Source: Thermoplasmata archaeon (lineage in GTDB: Archaea > Thermoplasmatota > Thermoplasmata > Lutacidiplasmatales > UBA184). Taken from it: a stretch of DNA of 8,938 nt. Below are positions 1 through 6,928 of this stretch, piece after piece (position 1 is the stretch's first letter; the number at the start of each line of letters is the position of its first letter). A program made the position numbers and the translations under genes. The notes below the pieces were generated by a model. It made no database searches, was not told the origin of the DNA, and was given only the letters and a program-made list of their open reading frames with translations. The stretch is from positions 1-8,938 of the forward strand of contig JASHUS010000241.1 of NCBI GenBank assembly GCA_030039865.1. The letters are read 5' to 3'.

Positions 1-1829
1 CCGGTCGGCGCGCTCGGCCGGGACGGAGCGGGAGATACCGAAGCGGCCGCCGGGGGCGCGCCCACGGTGCGGGCCCCCGAGGACGGGACGGGACGCGGGG
101 CGGGAGAGCCGAAGGAGGGGAGCGGGGGGCGATCCTCGGGGGCGACGGTCGCCGCGGAAACCGCACGACCGGCTCGGGCCGCCCCAGCGTCGGGCCCGGG
201 CGCGAGCGTCGGCGATGGAGATCCTCGGGCGATCGGTCGGGGGGGCTCCGGCAGCGCGGCGCGTACGGGCGCCTCGTCGAGAACGGCCTCCTCCGGACCC
301 GTCGGCTCCTCATCGAGGGGCGCGGCTGGCTCGATCTCCGCCGCCGCGGCTTCCGCCGGGCCGGCAAGCTCGGGTTCCGGCTCCGGGGTGGGAGCGACCA
401 CGACCGGCGCGATCGGTGCCGGCGTCGTGGGCTCGACCCCGCCGTGATCGGTCGGGACCGACTCCGGTGGGGTGGAGTCGACGGCTATCGGCGGTGCCGC
501 CGCCCTCACCGTCGCCTGCTCGACGAGCGGGGGTTCCGGTACCGGCTCAGGGGCGGCGGAGGCGACCTCGGGTTCGACCGCTGCCGGGGCCGCAGCGACC
601 GCCGGTGGGATGAGAGAGAGCACGCGCCGGAGCTCGATCTCAAGGGCCTTCGGCGGCGGGAGTCGGGTCGGGGGAAGGCCGGCGCGGGCCGACTCTCCGC
701 GCTGGACGAGTCGTTGGGCGGCCTCCGCTACTTCGGGCATGCGTCGCGCGGCGTCGGGAGCGAGCGGTCGGGTCTCCGCGGAGAGGGCGATCACGAGCGC
801 GCTCGCACGGGCGAGGTGCGCCTGCGCCACATCGAGGTCGTTCGCGCTCACGGCGTCGATCGCGGACTCGATCTCGGCCCGGACCGGCCCCACGTCGGTG
901 CCGACCAGCACGAGGTCCCGCACCTCGTCAGCCAAGGGGTCCACCGGCGAGACCACCTCCTCGAGCGGGATCGGGGTGGGCGCGGCGACCGCGAAGGCGG
1001 GCGGCGCGGGCTCGATGATCTGTCGGGTATCGCGCGAGATCGTGAGCACGAGGTTGATGTCGACCCCTCGCGGTCCGATCCGGTACGGGTGCAGGCGGAC
1101 GTCGTGCGAGCTGCCCCGGAACTTCTCGACACCGATGGCTCGGACCGTGCGGTTCTCGTGCTCCCACCGGAAGAGCCGGATCTCGCCGCGGGCGAGCGCC
1201 CGCTCGGCGGTCTCGACGTCCTCGAGGGGGGCCTCGACGGTCAGGAGCGTCGTGACGCGCAGATCGGAGAGGAAACGAAGGAACGTCTGCGAGCCGGCGA
1301 CCGGATCGAATCCCTTCATGCAGAAGTACTGCAGCGCGGTGAGCGAGTCGATCGCGATCCGGCTGTAGTGCTTGTGCGCGACCTCGCTGCGGAGCATCTG
1401 CTCGAGGCCGGCGAGCGTCACTTCCACGCTCGATAGCTCGGGCGACTGGCGGATCGAGAACGGGACCGTGGCGAACGCCTGCGCCGTGCGCACCGCGGCG
1501 ATGTCCTTGAACGGCACGCGTTCGTAGCGCATGATGTCCGGGATCGCGTCGAACACCTCGACCCGGTCGAGCTCGGGGGCGAGCGCGCGGTGGTTCAGCC
1601 GGAGCTCGTTCGGCGGTTCCTCGATCGTGATCATGAGCACGCGCTCGCCGCGGCGGATGCCCTCGCACAGGAACGAGAGCGCCATCGTCGTCTTCCCCGT
1701 ACCGGACGGGCCGACAAGCAGGTACGGTCGGCGGCCGAGGAGACCCCCGTCGAGCATCGAATCGAGCTCCGTCACGCCGGTCGAGACCCGGCCGTCCGCG
1801 GTCGGGGCGGGGGCGGAACTCTCGGCCAC
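1..1829 (-). CDS. KaiC/RAD55-like RecA-superfamily ATPase with helical module and Pro/Ala-rich tail (3' end cut by window edge)
   Basis: Reading down from GTG at 1829-1827 the frame stays open to the window edge (609 codons seen; C-terminus missing). The N-terminal ~245 residues are a KaiC/RAD55-type ATPase domain: an 'STGVTELDSMLDGGL' entry motif at residues 16-30, Walker A GPSGTGKTT (40-48), a KaiC-style Glu pair in 'TIEEPP' (E70/E71), and Walker B 'RIAIDSL' with Asp161. Such archaeal proteins bind ATP and are usually placed in signalling or regulation; the substrate cannot be read from sequence. Residues ~290-405 are predicted helical and include 'AIDAVSANDLDVAQAHL', which resembles the helical hairpins of the genes at 6976-8938. 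From ~405 onward the protein is Pro/Ala/Glu-rich, probably a disordered linker to an unseen C-terminal part. The start is supported by AAAGGAG five bases upstream. It is divergent from the isomerase gene. A GvpD-like role is possible but unsupported. Confidence 0.85.
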   Translation of the reverse strand, partial: MAESSAPAPTADGRVSTGVTELDSMLDGGLLGRRPYLLVGPSGTGKTTMALSFLCEGIRRGERVLMITIEEPPNELRLNHRALAPELDRVEVFDAIPDIMRYERVPFKDIAAVRTAQAFATVPFSIRQSPELSSVEVTLAGLEQMLRSEVAHKHYSRIAIDSLTALQYFCMKGFDPVAGSQTFLRFLSDLRVTTLLTVEAPLEDVETAERALARGEIRLFRWEHENRTVRAIGVEKFRGSSHDVRLHPYRIGPRGVDINLVLTISRDTRQIIEPAPPAFAVAAPTPIPLEEVVSPVDPLADEVRDLVLVGTDVGPVRAEIESAIDAVSANDLDVAQAHLARASALVIALSAETRPLAPDAARRMPEVAEAAQRLVQRGESARAGLPPTRLPPPKALEIELRRVLSLIPPAVAAAPAAVEPEVASAAPEPVPEPPLVEQATVRAAAPPIAVDSTPPESVPTDHGGVEPTTPAPIAPVVVAPTPEPEPELAGPAEAAAAEIEPAAPLDEEPTGPEEAVLDEAPVRAALPEPPRPIARGSPSPTLAPGPDAGAARAGRAVSAATVAPEDRPPLPSFGSPAPRPVPSSGARTVGAPPAAASVSPAPSRPSAPT

Positions 1830-1834
1830 GATGG

Positions 1835-1841
1835 CTCCTTT
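1835..1841 (-). promoter_or_regulatory. Ribosome binding site of the KaiC-like gene
   Basis: On the minus strand AAAGGAG is followed by five bases and then GTG at 1829. It matches the archaeal anti-Shine-Dalgarno sequence at normal spacing, and it is the main reason for choosing the GTG start. The Walker A motif begins 40 residues after that start, as is usual for KaiC-domain proteins. Confidence 0.7.
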
Positions 1842-1926
1842 CGGTGCGCGTCCGCCGGGATTGCGGCGCGGCGTGTCGAAGATGGGGGGGCGGGGGTCAT
1901 GTAGTTTCCCCGACCGGCGCAGCGAC
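1842..1926. promoter_or_regulatory. Divergent spacer, presumed promoters of the KaiC-like gene and the isomerase
   Basis: The two genes face away from each other, so both promoters should lie in the 109-bp gap 1830-1938. The only clearly AT-richer patch is tcatgtagtttcc at 1897-1909. It could hold a TATA element for the isomerase (ATG at 1939) or, on the other strand, for the ATPase gene. No convincing TATA/BRE pair stands out, so the exact elements are unresolved. Confidence 0.35.
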
Positions 1927-1938
1927 GGAGCAACCCAT

Positions 1939-2991
1939 ATGACCGCGAACGCGCCCCGGGCCGTCATGGCACCGTCCTCGGCCGACGGCCCGGCGCGGAT
2001 GCGCGCGCTCGCGGCGAACCTCCCGACCGCGCTGCGGGAAGGCTTCGCCGCCGGCGTCGACCTCGCGCCCGCCGCCCGGGGCGCCTTGCCGATCGTCGCG
2101 GTCGGCATGGGGGGCTCGAGCATCGCGGCCGACCTTGCGCGCGGCGTCATCGACGCGGAGACCTCGGCGATGCTCGCGGTCGTTCGCTCGCCCGAGCTGC
2201 CCCGCGCGCTCGACGAGCGGTCGCACGTGATCCTGGTCAGCTATTCCGGCGACACGTGGGAGACGCTCCGGGCGTTCGAGGCCGCGGGGAAGGTCGGCGC
2301 GCGCCGCACGGTCGTGACCTCGGGCGGCCAGCTCGCCGAGCGGGCCGCCGAGGAAGGGGTCCCGGCGCTGGTCGTCCCTTCCGGCCAGCCGCCCCGAGCC
2401 GCCGTCGGACATCTTCTCGGCGGGGTGCTGGGGCTCCTCGACCCGTGGTTCCCGGAGTCGAACGAGGCACGCGTCGCTCGGATCAGCGAACGCCTTCGGA
2501 GCCGCATCGGCGTCCTCGCCCGCTCCCGCGGACCGGCGGCGTCGATCGCCGCGCGGATCGGATCCCGGCTGCCGTACCTCTACGCCGAGAGCTCGTTCGC
2601 GTCGCTCGCCCGGCGCTGGAAGACTCAGGTGGAGGAGAACGCGAAGCGCCTCGCCGTCTTCGATGAGCTCCCCGAACTCTTCCACAATGCGATCGTCGGC
2701 TGGGACGCCACGCGCGGGGCCGAGGCCCGGGGATACGCCGTCGTTCAGCTGGAATGGGCCGGCGCGTCTCCCGAGACGCGGCGACGGCACGCCTACCTCG
2801 ACCGGCTCGTGCGCGCCCGTGGCGCGGCGTCCGTGCGGGTCCCGCTCGAGTCGGAAGATCGCCTCGAAGCTCTCGTGGGCGGGATCGCGCTCGGGGATCA
2901 CGTGAGCCTCTTCCTGGCCGATCGGCGTCGGGTCGATCCGTTGCCGGTCGACGCGATCGGCCGGATGAAGAGCGAACTCGCGACCCGCTAG
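1939..2991 (+). CDS. Bifunctional phosphoglucose/phosphomannose isomerase (SIS-domain)
   Basis: A 350-residue protein of the archaeal PGI/PMI family, which interconverts fructose-6-phosphate with glucose-6-phosphate and mannose-6-phosphate in the cytoplasm. The first SIS domain shows 'VGMGGSSIA' (55-63) and the sugar-phosphate loop 'SYSGDTWET' (101-109), the family's SYSGNTEET-type motif with Asp for Asn. The second half carries 'QVEENAK' with the likely catalytic Glu233, 'ELFHNAIVGW' with His249, and a C-terminal 'RMKSEL' with Lys344. These match the Glu/His/Lys active-site set known for crenarchaeal PGI/PMI. Length is normal for the family (about 300-350). The frame is open far upstream of 1939, but the ATG is chosen because GGAG lies at 1927-1930, eight bases before it, and the upstream stretch is antisense to the ATPase gene. 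Its product could supply mannose or glucose precursors for glycans; that is inference. Family assignment is firm. Confidence 0.93.
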   Translation: MTANAPRAVMAPSSADGPARMRALAANLPTALREGFAAGVDLAPAARGALPIVAVGMGGSSIAADLARGVIDAETSAMLAVVRSPELPRALDERSHVILVSYSGDTWETLRAFEAAGKVGARRTVVTSGGQLAERAAEEGVPALVVPSGQPPRAAVGHLLGGVLGLLDPWFPESNEARVARISERLRSRIGVLARSRGPAASIAARIGSRLPYLYAESSFASLARRWKTQVEENAKRLAVFDELPELFHNAIVGWDATRGAEARGYAVVQLEWAGASPETRRRHAYLDRLVRARGAASVRVPLESEDRLEALVGGIALGDHVSLFLADRRRVDPLPVDAIGRMKSELATR

Positions 2992-3059
2992 GCTCGCCGG
3001 GCCCTCGCCTCGACCGCCGCGCGACGCCCTAGCTCGAGCGGGACACCGTTCCCGTAGCG

Positions 3060-3069
3060 TATTTCTATT
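3060..3069 (+). promoter_or_regulatory. TATA-like element, probable leaderless promoter of the surface-protein gene
   Basis: Tatttctatt is the only AT-rich decamer in the 98-bp gap after the isomerase gene. Its centre lies about 25-26 bases before the ATG at 3090, the usual archaeal TATA-to-start-site distance, and no purine-rich ribosome binding site precedes that ATG. Together this suggests transcription starts at or very near the ATG. A short inverted repeat, cggga/tcccg (3039-3043 and 3050-3054), sits just upstream and may be chance. Confidence 0.5.
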
Positions 3070-3089
3070 GGGGCCGAAGTCGTCGGCCG

Positions 3090-6000
3090 ATGTTCCGGGT
3101 GGGCATCCGCTCGACCCCGCGTCGGAGGGCGGCGGTGATCGTGATCGCGGCGATCGCCACGCTGGCGGTGCTCGCGGGGTCGCAGCCGTCGGGGCGCGGG
3201 TCCGGGGATCGGCCGCTCCCGGCGACAGGCGAGTCGGATCTCGGCGTTCCGGCCCCTCCGCCCGGCGGCGTCGGGCCGGTCGAACTGGCGCCCGGCCTCA
3301 ATCTGGTCGACAACCGTCTGCTGACGCCGGGGACGGAGCCGACCGTCCTCCTCGATCCGGTGAGCGCTCTCTACGATTCCGGAAGCGGAATCGTCTATGT
3401 CCGGGGCTCCCCCGGCAACTTGCTGGGCGTGCTGAACCTGACGACGGATCGGATCACGACCGAGATCGCGGTTCCGGCGGAGTCGTACCCTGGGGGCTTC
3501 GGGACCCCGACGATGGCGGTCGCGCCGAACGGTACGGTCTACGTCGCGGGGGACACGGGAACGGTCGACGTGCTCAATCCATTCACCGAGAGGGTCACCG
3601 GTTCCTACCCCATCGGAAAGTCGCCGACCAGCATCGTCTACGATCCATCGGTCCCGGCGCTCTTCGTCTCGGAGTGGATCTTGAACCAGGTCGTCGTGAT
3701 CGATCTCGCGACCGGTGCGACGACGGTGGTCGGGGTCGGTCAGCATCCGGGCGATCTGCTCGCCACGCCGACCACCGTCTTCGTAGCGAATGTCGGGTCC
3801 TCGAACGTCTCGCTCATCTCGACGGAAACCGATTCCGTCTACGCCAGCGCGCCGACCGGGAGCGCCCCGCTCTCGCTGGCGAACGACTCGGTCGACGGAT
3901 TGATCGCCGTGGCCGACTCCGGTTCGGCGAACCTCACTCTGATCTCTGACGCCTATCCCGCCACTTCCGGGGAGTGGAACATCACGGTCGGCTCGGACCC
4001 GGTTGGGGTCACGTACGACCCCGGGAACGACGCCTTCTACGTCGCGAACAACGGTTCCGACAACATCACCGTGGTCCTCGGTGCCACTAACGCGACCTCG
4101 AGCGTGTCGCTGGGCGCAGGGTCGGAGCCCGTCGCGGTCGACCTCCTCGCCGGCGGCAGCGACCTCGCGGTCCTCGATTCGGCCGACGACTCGGTGACTA
4201 GCCTGAGCGAGGCATCGAACGTGCCCGTGGCGACCGTATCGCTCGCGGACGGCGCTCTCTACGGCGGCGCCGCCGACGCGGGGGATGGCGAGTTGATCGC
4301 GGTCAGTACGGGAGACTATTCCGTCGCCTCGACCACGGGCTCGGAGGCCGGGGCCGGCGTCCTCAGCGGGGACCCGCTCGAGCTCCGGGACGTGGTCCCG
4401 CTCCAGACCTTCCCGACCGGAGTCGCGTACGATCCGGCGAACGACCGGTTGCTCGTCGCCGACCCGGCCGGCGACGAGATCTACGAGGTGGATGCCGCCA
4501 CGGAGCAGATCGTCGGCAACGTGTCGGCCGGCGCGTATCCGACGGCCCTCGGATTCGACCCGGCGAGCGACACGGTGTACGTGCTCGGTGCCTCCGGGGA
4601 GGTGACCTTCCTCGCGCCGAGTGGCTCGAGCCTCCGCGCGAACGGTACTCTCGACTTCGGGGCCGAGCCGACGGCGTTCGCCGAGGACCCCACGCTCGAC
4701 GAGGCCTTCGTGACGCTGTCGGACGGGGATCTCGTCGTCTTCAACGCCACGAACGACTCCGAGCTCGCCCAGAAGTCGGTGCAGCCTGGCGCGGATTTCG
4801 CCTCGATGGTGTTCGCGCCGGCCGCGCAGAAGCTGTACATCGCCACCGGCACCGGCCGGGACGAGCTGGACATCCTGGACGTCGCGCCGAAGCAGGTGAG
4901 CTACCTCCCGGTGATGGTCTCCGTGGGCGTCAACCCGGGCTCGGTAGCCCTCGACCCGGCGTCCGGAGCGGTCTTTGTCGCCAACTGGGGCAACGCCACC
5001 GCGTTGCCGAGCGTCTCGGTCGTCTCGGACACGTCCAACACCGTCGTAGCGACGATCGAGAACTGGACCCTACCCGATGCGGGAAACCTCTCCTTCGACA
5101 GCACGACGAACGAGCTGTTCAACGCCGAGCTCGGCAACGGCTTCGTCGACAGCGTCAACGCCAGCACCTACGCGAGCTCGACACCCGAGTTCGCGCTCGG
5201 AAGCACGAACAACACCTCGGGGATCGCGTACGTGCCCGCCACCTTCGGGGTGTTCGTGACGGTGCCCGGCCGCGGCACAGTGACCGAGCTCACGAACGAA
5301 ACCGAGTATCCGGTCGTCTTCTCGGAGGCGGGCCTGCCCGACGGGACCTCCTGGCAGGTCGACCTCGCGGGGTCGGTGGCGACCTCCTCCACTGGCCTGA
5401 TCAACTTCACGGCTCTGAACGGCTCGTACGCGTTCTCGGTACCGCGCGTCCCGGGGTATGTGGCGAACGAGTCCTCCGGTACGGTGACGGTCCGCGGCGC
5501 CCCCGTCGATGTCCCACTCACGTTCGGCTCGACGGCCGCGCGCGACTATCCGGTCAACTTCACGGAGTCCGGTCTTCCGAGCAGTACGTTCTGGTCCGTG
5601 ACGCTGAACGGCTCCGCCGGCAGCTCGAGCGCGGCCACGATCTCGTTCTCCGTGCCCAACGGCACGTACCCCTACACCGTCGGGGATGTGGCCGGGTACG
5701 ACTCGAACGTCTCGAGCTCCTCCGTGAACGTCGCGAGCGCGGGCGTGAACGTGTCGGTCGGTTTCTCGCCGGCGCCGGGCCCCAGCTACTACGCGATCAA
5801 CTTTACCGAATCCGGCCTCACGCCCGCCACGCGGTGGGCCGTCACGCTCAACGGGACCGGACTGAACTCGTCAAGCCCCACGATCGAGTTCGTCGAGCCG
5901 GACGGCACCTATTCGTTCACGATCGGCGCCGTCCCGGGCTACGTGAGCCGCGTGAGCACCGGGAGCCTGACCGTCCGGGGCGGCCCGCTCACCGTGCCGG

Positions 6001-6458
6001 TCGCGTTCGCGCCGACCGTTCTCTTCAACGTGAGCTTCGTGGAGATGGGCCTCCCCGGCGGGACGGCCTGGAGCGTCTCGCTCGACGGGGCGAGTCCGGT
6101 GCTGGGGAGCACGGCCATGCTCAATTTCAGCGAGCCGAACGCGACGTACACGTTCTCCGTCGGGACCGTCGCCGGCTACTCGGCGAGCCCGGGCAACGGC
6201 TCGTTCAGCGTCACGGGTCGCGCGGTCGCGATCGACGTGACGTATGCGACCTCGGGAACCGGCTCGTCCACGAGCCCGACGCTCCTCGCAGCGATCATCG
6301 GCGTCGGCGTGATCCTGTTCATCGTGGTCCTGGTCGGGGTCCTGTTCTTCCTAGGGCGCCGCGGCAAGGCGCCGCCGGTCTTCGAGAACGACGTGCTCGC
6401 CACCGGACCGGGGGCGCCGGATGAGTGGGACGAGAGTCCGGGCGTCCCGCGAAGCTGA
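3090..6458 (+). CDS. Large membrane-anchored surface protein: YVTN/NHL-type beta-propellers plus four ESGLP beta repeats
   Basis: A 1122-residue exported protein. Residues 1-32 form a basic start and hydrophobic stretch (signal peptide or N-terminal anchor). Residues ~85-735 hold about 14-15 blade-like units of ~40-45 residues with the recurring pattern 'PxxVAYDPANDxLYVA...V.ID..T..V', for example at residues 427-436 ('FPTGVAYDPA'). This is the YVTN/NHL beta-propeller type and is compatible with two seven-bladed propellers. Four ~80-residue beta-sandwich-like repeats follow (740-~1052), then a Ser/Thr/Gly spacer, a membrane helix (~1065-1090), 'GRRGK' and a ~25-residue acidic tail. The topology is therefore outside domain, one membrane span, cytoplasmic tail. 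Over 30 N-x-S/T sequons suggest heavy N-glycosylation. No catalytic motif is visible; binding or adhesion at the cell surface is the likely role. Its ligand cannot be inferred. The start is set by the signal segment and the TATA spacing. Confidence 0.88.
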   Translation: MFRVGIRSTPRRRAAVIVIAAIATLAVLAGSQPSGRGSGDRPLPATGESDLGVPAPPPGGVGPVELAPGLNLVDNRLLTPGTEPTVLLDPVSALYDSGSGIVYVRGSPGNLLGVLNLTTDRITTEIAVPAESYPGGFGTPTMAVAPNGTVYVAGDTGTVDVLNPFTERVTGSYPIGKSPTSIVYDPSVPALFVSEWILNQVVVIDLATGATTVVGVGQHPGDLLATPTTVFVANVGSSNVSLISTETDSVYASAPTGSAPLSLANDSVDGLIAVADSGSANLTLISDAYPATSGEWNITVGSDPVGVTYDPGNDAFYVANNGSDNITVVLGATNATSSVSLGAGSEPVAVDLLAGGSDLAVLDSADDSVTSLSEASNVPVATVSLADGALYGGAADAGDGELIAVSTGDYSVASTTGSEAGAGVLSGDPLELRDVVPLQTFPTGVAYDPANDRLLVADPAGDEIYEVDAATEQIVGNVSAGAYPTALGFDPASDTVYVLGASGEVTFLAPSGSSLRANGTLDFGAEPTAFAEDPTLDEAFVTLSDGDLVVFNATNDSELAQKSVQPGADFASMVFAPAAQKLYIATGTGRDELDILDVAPKQVSYLPVMVSVGVNPGSVALDPASGAVFVANWGNATALPSVSVVSDTSNTVVATIENWTLPDAGNLSFDSTTNELFNAELGNGFVDSVNASTYASSTPEFALGSTNNTSGIAYVPATFGVFVTVPGRGTVTELTNETEYPVVFSEAGLPDGTSWQVDLAGSVATSSTGLINFTALNGSYAFSVPRVPGYVANESSGTVTVRGAPVDVPLTFGSTAARDYPVNFTESGLPSSTFWSVTLNGSAGSSSAATISFSVPNGTYPYTVGDVAGYDSNVSSSSVNVASAGVNVSVGFSPAPGPSYYAINFTESGLTPATRWAVTLNGTGLNSSSPTIEFVEPDGTYSFTIGAVPGYVSRVSTGSLTVRGGPLTVPVAFAPTVLFNVSFVEMGLPGGTAWSVSLDGASPVLGSTAMLNFSEPNATYTFSVGTVAGYSASPGNGSFSVTGRAVAIDVTYATSGTGSSTSPTLLAAIIGVGVILFIVVLVGVLFFLGRRGKAPPVFENDVLATGPGAPDEWDESPGVPRS
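5307..6248 (+). repeat. Four tandem ~80-residue 'FTESGLP' beta repeats inside the surface protein
   Basis: In-frame repeats begin at residues 740, 820, 901 and 979. Each opens with a strand such as 'YPVNFTESGLPSSTFW' (820-835), continues with 'W.V.L.G', then 'F..PNGTY.YTVG.V.GY', and closes with a strand of the 'G.V.V.G.P..V.V.F' kind. The copies are clearly related but diverged (opening motifs SEAGLP, TESGLP, TESGLT, VEMGLP), so this is an old protein-level repeat and not a recent DNA duplication. They resemble PEGA/Ig-like stalk domains of archaeal surface proteins and probably lift the propellers away from the membrane. Confidence 0.8.
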
Positions 6459-6495
6459 CGGCGGCCCGCCGCGCCGGACGAGGTCGCGCTCGGCC

Positions 6496-6510
6496 GACAA
6501 AACGATATGA
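6496..6510 (+). promoter_or_regulatory. TATA-like region upstream of tRNA-Ser
   Basis: Acaaaacgatatgag is an isolated AT-rich patch in a very GC-rich spacer (6459-6535). It is centred about 33 bases before the tRNA's first base, consistent with an archaeal TATA box and a short 5' leader trimmed by RNase P. The surface-protein gene ends at 6458, so the tRNA probably has its own promoter here. Confidence 0.5.
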
Positions 6511-6535
6511 GTCGAGGGGGCTCGCTCCGGCGGGT

Positions 6536-6655
6536 GCTGAGGTAGCCTAGCTCGGCCAAGGCGCCAGATTCGAGATCTGGTGGTGCGTATGCATCGCGGG
6601 AGTTCAAAGGGCGACCGGGCGGCGGGCCCGGCGGCGGGAATTCTCCCCCTCAGCG
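6536..6655 (+). tRNA. tRNA-Ser(CGA) with a T-loop intron
   Basis: A complete class II tRNA decoding UCG. The acceptor strands gctgagg (6536-6542) and cctcagc (6648-6654) pair perfectly over 7 bp, followed by discriminator G6655, the expected archaeal serine identity base. CCA is not encoded (the next bases are cct). U8/A9 are t6543/a6544. The D stem is gcc/ggc (6545-6547, 6560-6562). The anticodon stem is ccaga/tctgg (6564-6568, 6576-6580) around loop ttcgaga, anticodon CGA at 6571-6573. The long variable arm is ggtgc/gcatc (6582-6586, 6591-6595) with loop gtat. The T stem gggag/ctccc (6598-6602, 6643-6647) is intact, but 40 bases separate its halves instead of 7. The extra 33 bases are best read as an intron, leaving a mature tRNA of 87 nt. 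All stems are perfect or nearly so, which argues against a pseudogene. Confidence 0.92.
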
Positions 6656-6888
6656 CCTCCCCGCGACCGCCGAGCGTCTCCGTCACGCTCGAGCTCACGC
6701 GCGGCGCGTCGGTGCGCCGGCGCCGGGTTCGCATCCCGCGCGGTGCGCCGATCCGCGCGGCGCTCCGGGCCGCCGATCTCCCCGCGGAAGGCTGCGCGGT
6801 GATGCTCGACGAGACACCGGTGCCGCTCGACCTTCCGCTCGATCGCCCCGTGCGGCTCGTCGTCATCTCGACCTTCAGCGGCGGGTGA
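6589..6888 (+). CDS. SAMP/ThiS/MoaD-like ubiquitin-fold protein ending in Gly-Gly; start uncertain, overlaps the tRNA
   Basis: The protein ends in 'RLVVISTFSGG' and shows the small beta-grasp layout: strand 'VSVTLEL', strand 'RRVRIPRG', helix 'PIRAALRAADL', then 'GCAVMLDETPVPLDLPL' and a last strand running into the diglycine. This matches archaeal SAMP2 and ThiS proteins, whose C-terminal Gly is adenylated by an E1-like enzyme and then carries sulfur or is joined to lysines of target proteins. The core (~75 residues from 6661) has no lysine. The start is a puzzle: ATG 6589 (used here) and GTG 6580/6583 all lie inside tRNA-Ser, while the first ATG/GTG after the tRNA (GTG 6712) would remove the first strand. 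A rare start such as ATT 6640 is possible and still lies in the tRNA. Neither an E1-like nor a desulfurase gene is in the window, so sulfur carrier versus protein modifier is open. Confidence 0.72.
   Translation: MHRGSSKGDRAAGPAAGILPLSASPRPPSVSVTLELTRGASVRRRRVRIPRGAPIRAALRAADLPAEGCAVMLDETPVPLDLPLDRPVRLVVISTFSGG
6609..6641 (+). other. Predicted 33-nt tRNA intron in the T loop (between positions 59 and 60)
   Basis: Removing these bases restores a canonical T loop, ttcaaa + t. The insert folds into a strong hairpin, ccgggc/gcccgg (6615-6620, 6626-6631). A relaxed bulge-helix-bulge can be drawn: the T stem as outer helix, a 3-nt bulge att (6640-6642) on the 3' side, a short helix of 6603-6605 with 6637-6639, and a bulge aaagg (6606-6610) on the 5' side. 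Cuts after a6608 and t6641 fall in these bulges, as archaeal splicing endonuclease requires. The boundaries are inferred from the loop consensus and could shift by a base. Confidence 0.7.
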
Positions 6889-6928
6889 GCGTGCCCTCCG
6901 ATTATCCATCGCGCAATCGTAGGGGAAG

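Noticed and set aside
444..1436. 330- and 298-codon plus-strand open frames across 444-1436
   Set aside because: They lie opposite the KaiC-like ATPase, whose Walker A, Glu pair and Walker B motifs are clear. The plus-strand translations are Arg/Gly- or Ser/Arg-rich without motifs.
1531..1938. Upstream extension of the isomerase frame to 1531
   Set aside because: It would add 136 Arg/Ser/Pro-rich residues antisense to the ATPase's P-loop region. The ATG at 1939 has a ribosome binding site and gives normal family length.
1897..2901. 334-codon minus-strand frame opposite the isomerase
   Set aside because: The plus-strand PGI/PMI has all its active-site motifs; the antisense frame is compositionally typical of a GC-rich shadow.
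6460..6475. GC hairpin (gcgg/ccgc) just after the surface-protein gene as terminator
   Set aside because: The stem is only about 4 bp and no T-rich tract follows, so it is no better than chance at this base composition.
6536..6655. tRNA pseudogene disrupted by an insertion
   Set aside because: Acceptor, anticodon, variable and T stems are intact, the discriminator base is correct for serine, and the insert sits at a plausible splice position with complementary folding.
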